64,000 nt of DNA from Solibaculum_A intestinale (GTDB lineage: Bacteria; Bacillota; Clostridia; Oscillospirales; Acutalibacteraceae), in assembly GCF_040096205.1 (NCBI RefSeq), contig NZ_JBBMFD010000001.1, positions 395,732 to 459,731 on the forward strand, written 5' to 3'. Positions 44,086-50,946 of the stretch are shown in pieces. The position numbers and the translations under genes are program-made. How positions within the stretch are numbered: the first letter of the stretch is position 1; each line of letters opens with the position of its first letter. The notes below the pieces were generated by a model. It had not been told where the DNA came from. It did not search any database and worked only from the letters and a program-made list of their open reading frames with translations.

Positions 44086-45405
44086 TCAAACCTGGGAAAA
44101 ATAAAACGCGTGCTCAAACTCTGCCTTGTCGGGCGCCTGCTCGTAAAGCCGCCATTCCCGTTCCTTGGCCGCGATATACTTTTCCACTGTCTTTTGGGGC
44201 AGACACGCACGCACGAATTCGCTTTTCTCGGCGATTTTAAGCGCTTCGTCCAACGTTTCCGGAAGGACGGCGAAAGATTTGAGCGTCGCTTCGTCCTCCC
44301 GATACAGGTTGAGGTTGGTGGGCTCACCTAGGTCGATATGCTGTTCAATGCCTTCGAGGCCCGCATAAATAAGCAGGGCAAAGGCAAGATAGGGGTTGCA
44401 GGAAGGGTCAGGCGAACGCAGCTCCATGCGCGAATACTCTCCCCTAGCGGCGGGAATGCGTACCAGCTGGGAGCGGTTCTGATGGGACCAGGAAATGTAC
44501 TTGGGTGCTTCGCAGCAGCCGAACCGTGCATAAGAATTGGTCAGGGGATTCAGGAAAGCAGTGATTTCCCGCACCCGGTTTAAAATACCGGCGATGAACC
44601 GTTCCGACTCCTGGGAATGGCCGTCGTTGCGGTTTTTAAAGAGGTTCATCCCGTTCTTGGACAGGGAAAGGTTGATATGCAGCCCACTGCCTGCCTGATC
44701 TGGAAAAGGCTTTGGCAGAAAAGAGGCGTACAGCCCGTTGCGGGCAGCCACCATCTTCACCACCGACTGGAAGGTAATCAGGTTATCGGCGGCAGACAGG
44801 GCGTCGGAATACTGAAAGTCGATCTCGTTTTGCCCAGGGCCTTGCTCGTGGTGGGAGCTTTCGGGCTTTAAGTCCATCTCCTCCAAGGTCAGGCAGATTT
44901 CCCGGCGCACGTTTTCCCCCTTGTCGCGGGGCGCAAAGTCCAGATACCCGCCCTCGTCGTGTGGAATTTTGGTGGGCTTTCCCCGGTCATCCGCCTCAAA
45001 TAGGTAGAACTCGCATTCCGACCCGATTTTACAGACATACCCCATCCTGGCGGCCTTCTCCACCGCCCGGCGGAGAATGTGCCGCCCGTCCCCTTCAAAA
45101 GGAGTCCCGTCGGGATGGCGGATTTCACAGAAAAAGCGCACCACCCTCCCCTGCTGGGGCCGCCAGGGAAGCACCGACAGCGTCCCCGGGTCAGGGAACA
45201 AAAACAGGTCGGATTCCTCCACGTTCAAAAAGCCACGTACCGCCGACGCGTCGAAGGATATGCCGTTTTCAAACGCACGGGGCAGCTCGTCGGCAAGGAT
45301 GGAAATATTCTTGAGCGTGCCGAACATATCGCAAAACGCCAGGCGAACGAATTTTACGTCGTTCTCCTGCACGAACTGCAGCACCTCGCTCATGGTATAA
45401 TTCAA
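44086..45405 (-). CDS. glnA: glutamine synthetase type I
   Basis: 439 residues, the size of the GSI-alpha class found in Firmicutes. Beta-grasp N-terminus (VKFVRLAFCDMFGTLKNISI), catalytic motifs GPGQNEIDFQ, AGSGLHINLSLSKNG, NRSQLVRIPAARGEYSRMELRSPDPSCN. ATP-dependent formation of glutamine from glutamate and ammonia in a cytoplasmic dodecamer. The TTG at 45405 (GGGAGGTGCGGTCC upstream) is the best start; an ATG 4 codons later lacks spacing, and the upstream extension lacks a ribosome site. It has its own extended -10 promoter inside the end of the GXGXG gene and is followed by the ANTAR gene. Confidence 0.95.
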   Translation of the reverse strand: MNYTMSEVLQFVQENDVKFVRLAFCDMFGTLKNISILADELPRAFENGISFDASAVRGFLNVEESDLFLFPDPGTLSVLPWRPQQGRVVRFFCEIRHPDGTPFEGDGRHILRRAVEKAARMGYVCKIGSECEFYLFEADDRGKPTKIPHDEGGYLDFAPRDKGENVRREICLTLEEMDLKPESSHHEQGPGQNEIDFQYSDALSAADNLITFQSVVKMVAARNGLYASFLPKPFPDQAGSGLHINLSLSKNGMNLFKNRNDGHSQESERFIAGILNRVREITAFLNPLTNSYARFGCCEAPKYISWSHQNRSQLVRIPAARGEYSRMELRSPDPSCNPYLAFALLIYAGLEGIEQHIDLGEPTNLNLYREDEATLKSFAVLPETLDEALKIAEKSEFVRACLPQKTVEKYIAAKEREWRLYEQAPDKAEFEHAFYFSQV

Positions 45406-45458
45406 GGACCGCACCTCCCAGTCGGGCTCGATTCTCATAGGCGAATCGGTTTAGCATC

Positions 45459-45487
45459 ATTATACACCAATTAATTATAAGTATAAA
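45459..45487 (-). promoter_or_regulatory. internal promoter for glnA
   Basis: Minus-strand TTTATA (45482-45487), 17 bases, TGTATAAT (extended -10, box 45459-45464). The leader can form a 6-bp hairpin CGATTC/GAATCG but no terminator, so glnA is not under the attenuator seen for the GOGAT genes. Confidence 0.68.
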
Positions 45488-46205
45488 GCTGTTTGTAGGG
45501 ATTTTTGGTATCGGGGGTCAAAAGATAAAACCGGTCGGAGAGGATTTCCTGGGCGTCGTAGCCGAACGCTTCGCAGAAGGCCCGCACATCCGCTTCCATG
45601 AAGGAAAGCTCTCCCTTGGAGGCCACCTTTGCGTCCACCTGGGGCGGGAGGTCTCGCGGCAGAGTCTTGCAGCGCAGATAGATTTTTCCCCCGTGCATAC
45701 CCGTACCGCAGAAGTTGCCCACCGGCGGCTTGCCATCGCCGCCGATGCCAAGCACTACGATGACGCCGCCCGCCTGGTACTCGCCCAGGAAGCTGCCCGC
45801 CTGTCCGCCGATGACCAGAACCGGTACCTTTTCCTGATACGCCTTCATGTGGATGCCCGCCCGGTACCCTGCGTTTCCCTTAACGAAAATTTTTCCGCCG
45901 CGCATAGCGTAACCAGCCGCGTCGCCGCAGGAACCGTTGATGAAAATGGTACCGTCGTTCATAGTATCCCCCGCCGCGTCCTGGGCGTTGCCGTTGACAA
46001 GGATGGAGGCTCCGTTTAAATAGGCGCCCAGGGCGTTGCCGGGCGTACCGTTGATGACGATTTCCTTCTGGGAGAGTCCGCTTGCGATGTATCTCTGGCC
46101 GATGCAGTTGTCGATGACCACCTTTCGGTCACCCGACGTGCGCACCAGCTCGTTTAAAGCCTGAAAGTGCATTTGGGAGGCGATGATTTTCATGTTGATT
46201 CCCAC
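45471..46205 (-). CDS. glutamate synthase GXGXG subunit (GltB C-terminal domain)
   Basis: 244 residues forming a right-handed beta helix with repeating G-x-x-x-G-x-x-x-G units: GQRYIASGLSQKEIVINGTPGNALGAYL, GDTMNDGTIFINGSCGDAAGYAMRGGKIFVKGNAGYRAG. This is the C-terminal GXGXG domain of GOGAT as a separate protein; it supports the ammonia tunnel. Last of the five split GOGAT genes. Confidence 0.9.
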   Translation of the reverse strand: MGINMKIIASQMHFQALNELVRTSGDRKVVIDNCIGQRYIASGLSQKEIVINGTPGNALGAYLNGASILVNGNAQDAAGDTMNDGTIFINGSCGDAAGYAMRGGKIFVKGNAGYRAGIHMKAYQEKVPVLVIGGQAGSFLGEYQAGGVIVVLGIGGDGKPPVGNFCGTGMHGGKIYLRCKTLPRDLPPQVDAKVASKGELSFMEADVRAFCEAFGYDAQEILSDRFYLLTPDTKNPYKQLYTYN

Positions 46206-46237
46206 CTTTGTTCGTTGCGTTTAAAATTCGGATGCAG

Positions 46238-47476
46238 TCAGCCTGCCGCACCGCTCAATGCCTTCGCCCTGGCCCGCTTGGAAAAGGCCATCAACTGGGG
46301 CTTTTCGCAGATCAGGTCAAAATCGATGGAGGACAGGGGGGTCTGCTCCCGGATGAGGGAGGTATAAATACCCGCCCGCTCCACATTGCCGATGAGGATA
46401 TAGCCCTTGAGCCGGTCGTCCTGGTAAAACAGGCGCTTATACGTTTTCCCCTGTTGCATCCGGACATCTTCCCCCTGATAGCTGCCGGCGGTGATGATGT
46501 GCAATCCGAAGAAGCCGATGGCGTTCATGGGGATGGCCCGGTCGTAGGGCTTTCCTCCCCCGCCAGCCATATGAATCCCGGCAGTCTCCCCCTGCATGTA
46601 GGCGTTGGGAAGGAGAGCCAGCACCCGTTCCTGGCCGGTGGTGATGTCGAAGCTTTGAGCGCAGTCTCCCGCCGCGTAGACGTCCGAAAGACTCGTGCGG
46701 CAGAATTCGTCGGTGACCACGCCCCGGCGGACCAGTCCGCCTGCATCGGCAATCAGGGACGTGTTGGGCCGTACCCCCACCGCCATCACCAAGATGTCGA
46801 AGGGGATGCGCTGCCCGCTTTTGAGGATGGCCGCATCCGGCTCGAACTTCGCCACGCAGTCGGACAGATGAAAGGTCAATCCCTTTTCTTCCAAATGTTC
46901 CTGTACCAGCGTAGAACCTGCCTCGTCAAGAATGCTGGGCAGAATCCGGTCGGCCATATCCACCACCGTGATGGTGTTTACTCGGTGGGCGATGCCCTCG
47001 GCGCATTTTAACCCGATGAGCCCCGCACCCACGATCAGAACCCGGCTGGCTGGGGTGAGGGCCTTTTCCAAAGCAAGGGCGCTGTCCAGATTCATGAAGG
47101 TAAAAGCCTTGGTCACCGTTTCCTGCCCCTCCGTGGGCGGCAGGAAGGGGCGCGACCCGGCCGCTACCAGCAGCTTATCGTAGGGGATTTTTTCGCCGCT
47201 TGTAAGGGTCACCGACTTTTTCTCCGGGTCAATGGAAGCGGCCCGCTTTCCAAGCAGAGGGGTAACCCCGTTCTTCTCATAAAAGTCCGCTCCCCGGTAC
47301 TGCATGCGCACCCGGTCGGTTTTCCCCTCCAAAAGATAGGAAATCAGCGGGCGGGAATAGGTGTGGTGCGGCTCGTCGGAAATGATGGTAATGGGGCCCT
47401 CCCGGTCCACCTGCCGGATTCCCTCCACGCAGCCCACCGCCGCCGCGGAATTGCCGATGATCACATACCGGGTCAT
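46238..47476 (-). CDS. FAD-dependent NAD(P)H oxidoreductase of the split GOGAT
   Basis: 412 residues. FAD motif MTRYVIIGNSAAAVGCVEGI at the start, NAD motif RVLIVGAGLIGLKCAEGI in the middle, and the FAD-binding DVYAAGDCAQSFD. Belongs to the NirB/NADH-rubredoxin reductase type of pyridine nucleotide-disulfide oxidoreductases. In this cluster it most likely passes electrons from NAD(P)H through the 4Fe-4S protein to the FMN synthase subunit. The start overlaps the 4Fe-4S gene stop by 4 bases. Confidence 0.9.
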   Translation of the reverse strand: MTRYVIIGNSAAAVGCVEGIRQVDREGPITIISDEPHHTYSRPLISYLLEGKTDRVRMQYRGADFYEKNGVTPLLGKRAASIDPEKKSVTLTSGEKIPYDKLLVAAGSRPFLPPTEGQETVTKAFTFMNLDSALALEKALTPASRVLIVGAGLIGLKCAEGIAHRVNTITVVDMADRILPSILDEAGSTLVQEHLEEKGLTFHLSDCVAKFEPDAAILKSGQRIPFDILVMAVGVRPNTSLIADAGGLVRRGVVTDEFCRTSLSDVYAAGDCAQSFDITTGQERVLALLPNAYMQGETAGIHMAGGGGKPYDRAIPMNAIGFFGLHIITAGSYQGEDVRMQQGKTYKRLFYQDDRLKGYILIGNVERAGIYTSLIREQTPLSSIDFDLICEKPQLMAFSKRARAKALSGAAG

Positions 47477-47913
47477 TGCGCCTCGCTCCTTTCCTCAAAT
47501 ACAATGGCTTTGTTGGGGCAGCCCTTAACGCAGGCGGGCTGCCCTTCCTTGTTCTTGGTACACAGCTCGCATTTCTGCACCGCACCGGTGTCCGACGGCA
47601 TGATCGCCCCGTAGGGACAGGACAAAATACAGGTATAGCAGCCCACGCATTTCTCCGAGTCGATGGAAATGACACCGTTTTGCACCGTCAGCGCCCCGGA
47701 AATGCAGCCCTTGACGCACAAGGGCTCTTCACAATGGCGGCAGGAGACGGCAAAGCTCACATTCCCCTGCTGCTCGATGCGGATACGCGGATGGATGACC
47801 ACGTCCTTGAGGGCTTTTGCCATATTGTCCTCACCGGAATTGGCGAAGGCGCAATAATATTCGCACAAATGGCATCCCAAACACCATTTTTCATTGACAT
47901 AAATTCGTTTCAT
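47473..47913 (-). CDS. 4Fe-4S dicluster electron carrier of the split GOGAT
   Basis: 146 residues of the HycB/NrfC type. Cysteine groups CLGCHLCEYYC, CRHCEEPLCVKGC, CVGCYTCILSC and CELCTKNKEGQPACVKGC can hold up to four 4Fe-4S clusters. Set between the FMN synthase and the FAD oxidoreductase genes with a 4-base overlap to the latter, so it probably wires them together. Confidence 0.9.
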   Translation of the reverse strand: MKRIYVNEKWCLGCHLCEYYCAFANSGEDNMAKALKDVVIHPRIRIEQQGNVSFAVSCRHCEEPLCVKGCISGALTVQNGVISIDSEKCVGCYTCILSCPYGAIMPSDTGAVQKCELCTKNKEGQPACVKGCPNKAIVFEERSEAQ

Positions 47914-47943
47914 TGCCGCTTCCTCCCGATTGCTTGACGCCGC

Positions 47944-49449
47944 TTATTCGCCTGCGTGCTGAATGCCCAGAATGGAAAGCTCCCGGTCGGTGAGCCCCAC
48001 GCCCCGGAGCATCAGGCGGTTGCCCTTGAGCGCCTCGATGGAGTTGATGCCCATACCGCCCATCATTTCCTTGATTTCATGGTTCCAGGCGGTGACCAGA
48101 TTGACAAGCCGCTGGTAGCCCACGTTGGGGTTTAACCGGCGCACCAGCTCCGGGCGCTGGGTGGCGATACCCCAGTTGCACTTGCCCTGATGGCAGCTGC
48201 GGCAGAGATGGCAGCCCAAAGCCAACAGGGCGCTGGTGGCGATATAAACCGCGTCCGCCCCCAGGGCCACCGCTTTGATGATGTCCGCGCTGGAGCGGAT
48301 GCTGCCGCCCACCACCAAGGACACGTTGCCCCGGATTCCTTCCTCTCTCAACCGCTGGTCCACGCTTGCCAGAGCAAGCTCAATGGGGATGCCCACGTTG
48401 TCCCGGATGCGGGTGGGCGCCGCGCCCGTTCCGCCCCGGAACCCGTCGATGGCGATGATGTCCGCCCCGGAGCGGGCGATGCCGCTTGCGATGGCCGCCA
48501 CGTTATGTACCGCGGCGATCTTGACGATCACCGGCTTTTTGTACTCGGTGGCTTCCTTTAAGGAATAGACCAGCTGGCGCAGGTCCTCAATGGAATAAAT
48601 ATCGTGATGAGGCGCAGGGGAAATGGCGTCGGAGCCCTCGGGAATCATGCGGGTCCTCGACACGTCCCCAACGATCTTTGCCCCGGGCAGATGCCCGCCG
48701 ATACCGGGCTTTGCACCCTGGCCCATCTTGATTTCGATGGCGGCGCCCGCCTCCAGGTAGTCCTTATGGACGCCGAAACGGCCCGACGCAACCTGGACGA
48801 TGGTGTTTTTCCCATACTGGTAAAAGTCCTCATGCAGGCCGCCTTCGCCGGTATTATAATAGGTACCCAGGGCCTGGGCGGCCCGGGCCAGGCTTTCGTG
48901 GGCATTGTAGCTGATGGAACCGTAAGACATGGCGGAAAACATCACCGGCACCGCCAGCTCCAGCTGAGGCGTCAGGTTATTTCGAAGCTTCCCGTCCTCG
49001 CCGCGCTCCACACAACCGGGCTTTTTGCCCAAAAACACTTTGGTTTCCATAGGCTCGCGCAAGGGGTCGATGGAGGGGTTCGTCACCTGGGAGGCGTTGA
49101 TGAGCATCTTATCCCAGTAGATGGGCAGGGGCTTGGGATTTCCCATGGAGGAAAGAAGCACCCCGCCGGACCCCGCCTGGCGGTAAACCTCGGAGATGGT
49201 CTCCCCCGTCCAGTTGGCGTTTTCTTTGAATGTATGGTCGGTCTTGACGATTTTGAGCGCCCGGGTGGGGCACAAAGACACGCACCGGTGGCAGTTGACG
49301 CATTTGCTCTCGTCGCTGACCATGCAGTTGAGCTCGGCGTCGTAGGAATGCACCTCGTTTGCGCACTGTCGTTCACACACGCGGCAGGCGATGCAGCGGC
49401 TGGGATTGCGCACCACCTCATAGTCCGGATATAAAAAATCAATTGCCAT
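47944..49449 (-). CDS. glutamate synthase FMN-binding synthase subunit
   Basis: 501 residues. An N-terminal pair of 4Fe-4S motifs (CIACRVCERQCANE, CVNCHRCVSLCPTRAL) precedes the GOGAT synthase barrel: MSYGSISYNAHESLARAA, GQGAKPGIGGHLPG, IDGFRGGTGAAPT, and the 3Fe-4S cysteine set CHLCRSCHQGKCNWGIATQ. This is the archaeal-type GltB central domain that turns 2-oxoglutarate plus channelled ammonia into glutamate. Four bases after the glutaminase gene stop. Confidence 0.95.
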   Translation of the reverse strand: MAIDFLYPDYEVVRNPSRCIACRVCERQCANEVHSYDAELNCMVSDESKCVNCHRCVSLCPTRALKIVKTDHTFKENANWTGETISEVYRQAGSGGVLLSSMGNPKPLPIYWDKMLINASQVTNPSIDPLREPMETKVFLGKKPGCVERGEDGKLRNNLTPQLELAVPVMFSAMSYGSISYNAHESLARAAQALGTYYNTGEGGLHEDFYQYGKNTIVQVASGRFGVHKDYLEAGAAIEIKMGQGAKPGIGGHLPGAKIVGDVSRTRMIPEGSDAISPAPHHDIYSIEDLRQLVYSLKEATEYKKPVIVKIAAVHNVAAIASGIARSGADIIAIDGFRGGTGAAPTRIRDNVGIPIELALASVDQRLREEGIRGNVSLVVGGSIRSSADIIKAVALGADAVYIATSALLALGCHLCRSCHQGKCNWGIATQRPELVRRLNPNVGYQRLVNLVTAWNHEIKEMMGGMGINSIEALKGNRLMLRGVGLTDRELSILGIQHAGE

Positions 49450-49452
49450 GAT

Positions 49453-50541
49453 TCAATTCCTCCCGTTCAAGGTCACGATGACCGGTTCGCCGCCCCCCGG
49501 CGACCACAGCCGGTCGAGCTCGGGTTCAATCACGCGGATGGCGCATTCCTCGCTGGCCACGTACACCCGCTCGCCCTTTTCGCCCACTACCATGGAACGA
49601 AGCTTCAGCCGGTCGTTTAACGCCATCATGCCGCCGTCGAAGCCCAGCAGAATGGAAAAGGGACCGGTGACCAAAAGGCTGGAAAACGCGTTTCTCAGAT
49701 AGGTAAGCTTTTCCCGCTCTTCCGGGGGCCTTCGTTCGATGGTGCTCCAGAAGGGGGCGGCGATGACCATAGCCATCTCCTCCAGGCTGAGCTTCTGCTT
49801 TCGGAGCAGGTAGTCCACCATATAGGTAATGACCTCGGTATCGGTCATGAGGGTACATTGATAGCCGAACATTTCAATGTAGCGGCGGTTGGCGTCGTAG
49901 GAGGAAATCTCCCCGTTGTGAACAATGGAATAGTCCAGCATGGCGAAGGGATGCGCCCCTCCCCACCAGCCGGGGGTGTTGGTGGGATAGCGGCCGTGGG
50001 CGGTCCAGCAATAGCCCTCGTACTCATCCAAGCGGTAAAACTCGCCCACATCCTCCGGGAAGCCAACCGCTTTGAAAACGCCCATGTTCTTGCCGCTGGA
50101 GAAGACATACGCCCCGTCGATTTTCGAGTTAATACGGATGACGCAGCGGACCACGAATTCCTTTTCATCGAGCTGGCTTTGCGCCAGCCGGGTGGGAAGG
50201 GGGGTGACGAAATAGCGCCAAATCAGGGGTTCGTCGGTAATCTTGGGGGTTTTCCGTACCGGGATCTTCGAGAGATTGATGACGTCGAAGTGTTCGTTTA
50301 AAAACGCCTCGCAGGTTTCCTTGGCATTTTCACTGTTGTAAAACAGGTGAAACGCGTAGAAATCCTTGTACTGGGGATAAATGCCGTATCCCGCGAAGCC
50401 GCCGCCCAACCCGTTGGAGCGGTCGTGCATGGTGGCGATGGAGCGGATAATCTGGTCGCCTGCAATTCTTTCTCCATCCTTCGAAAAAATTCCCGAAATC
50501 GCGCAGCCCGACGGAATCCGGACCTGACCTTCTAAGCGCAT
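49453..50541 (-). CDS. class II glutamine amidotransferase subunit of split GOGAT
   Basis: 362 residues from the ATG at 50541 (GGAGGCAAACGGT upstream). The likely nucleophile is Cys12 in IPSGCAISGIFSKDG, exposed after removal of the first residues; supporting motifs are AHGRYPTNTPGWWGGAHPF and IVHNGEISSYDANRRY. It releases ammonia from glutamine for the synthase subunit. The frame stays open to 50733 but that part overlaps the leader hairpin and promoter. First gene of the GOGAT operon, behind a hexaloop/terminator attenuator. Confidence 0.92.
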   Translation of the reverse strand: MRLEGQVRIPSGCAISGIFSKDGERIAGDQIIRSIATMHDRSNGLGGGFAGYGIYPQYKDFYAFHLFYNSENAKETCEAFLNEHFDVINLSKIPVRKTPKITDEPLIWRYFVTPLPTRLAQSQLDEKEFVVRCVIRINSKIDGAYVFSSGKNMGVFKAVGFPEDVGEFYRLDEYEGYCWTAHGRYPTNTPGWWGGAHPFAMLDYSIVHNGEISSYDANRRYIEMFGYQCTLMTDTEVITYMVDYLLRKQKLSLEEMAMVIAAPFWSTIERRPPEEREKLTYLRNAFSSLLVTGPFSILLGFDGGMMALNDRLKLRSMVVGEKGERVYVASEECAIRVIEPELDRLWSPGGGEPVIVTLNGRN

Positions 50542-50597
50542 ACCGTTTGCCTCCTTCTGTGGATGCTTTTGTTTTCCTTCCGGCTTACCGAAAGCCG

Positions 50598-50663
50598 ACA
50601 AAAAAACAAAGGCGTTCGTCCAAAGACAAAACCGGTTGTCTTTGGACGAACACCTTTGTTCAT
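50598..50663 (-). promoter_or_regulatory. GOGAT leader: hexaloop hairpin overlapping a terminator (ANTAR-type attenuator)
   Basis: At the predicted 5' end of the minus-strand transcript, ATGAAC-AAAGGT-GTTCGT (50646-50663) forms a 6-bp hairpin whose six-base loop has A at position 1 and G at position 4, as in ANTAR targets. Overlapping it, a 25-bp stem (50636-50660 with 50605-50629) followed by TTTTTTT makes a very strong intrinsic terminator, 57 bases before the first start codon. The two structures exclude each other. The stem is fully paired only in the minus-strand RNA (U-G in place of a C-A mismatch), which supports this direction. Confidence 0.8.
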
Positions 50664-50670
50664 TGCCCTC

Positions 50671-50699
50671 ATCATACAACAGCGTGATTTTCTTGTCAA
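50671..50699 (-). promoter_or_regulatory. GOGAT operon promoter
   Basis: Minus-strand TTGACA (50694-50699), 17 bases, TATGAT (50671-50676). Transcription would start at about 50664, the first base of the hexaloop hairpin. Confidence 0.85.
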
Positions 50700-50834
50700 G
50701 AACCTTTTGCACCTTTTTTTGCAAAAATTTCACTGCTTGTCCTTTTTCGACAAGGACAAAGGCTTATACAGAGGTTACTCGTCCAAAAAATGCAGGGGTT
50801 CAAAAAAATCCTGCAAAAAATTCCGAAAAGGGGG
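50700..50834. other. AT-rich spacer between divergent nitrogen promoters with small inverted repeats
   Basis: Contains several short dyads: TTTTGCA/TGCAAAA-type around 50705-50728, CTTGTC/GACAAG (50737-50756) and TGCAGG/CCTGCA (about 50789-50815, with A-rich tracts). They could be operator sites for the two divergent promoters or chance AT-rich structure. No frame here codes for a recognisable protein. Confidence 0.4.
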
Positions 50835-50863
50835 TTGACAAATGAAACCGACCGGTCTATACT
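50835..50863 (+). promoter_or_regulatory. glutamine synthetase III promoter
   Basis: TTGACA (50835-50840), 17 bases, TATACT (50858-50863), start near 50870. Confidence 0.87.
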
Positions 50864-50870
50864 AAGCCCA

Positions 50871-50915
50871 TCGACAGCAAAGGTGCTGCGGGCGAAAGCC
50901 TGCGGCGCCTTTTTT
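50871..50915 (+). promoter_or_regulatory. GSIII leader: hexaloop hairpin overlapping a terminator (ANTAR-type attenuator)
   Basis: CAGC-AAAGGT-GCTG (50875-50888), extendable to 7 bp with one bulged A, has the same AAAGGU hexaloop (A1, G4) as the GOGAT leader. The loop's last three bases and the 3' arm are the start of a 12-bp GC-rich terminator stem (50882-50893 with 50898-50909, GAAA loop) followed by TTTTTT (50910-50915). The terminator sits between the promoter and the GSIII start codon, so GSIII can be expressed only if it is disrupted. Confidence 0.82.
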
Positions 50916-50946
50916 ATTTCCAAAATTGGGATTGGAGGAAAACCGT

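Noticed and set aside
45406..45458. GSI leader as a fourth hexaloop attenuator
   Set aside because: Its hairpin has an 8-base loop without the A1/G4 pattern, and there is no terminator.
50605..50660. GOGAT leader hairpin as an insertion-sequence end or dispersed repeat
   Set aside because: The near-perfect inverted repeat is followed by a T tract only on the minus strand, with a promoter just upstream; a terminator explains it better.
50605..50660. Leader as a glutamine riboswitch
   Set aside because: I looked for glnA/downstream-peptide motif cores and did not see them; the hexaloop/terminator overlap fits better.
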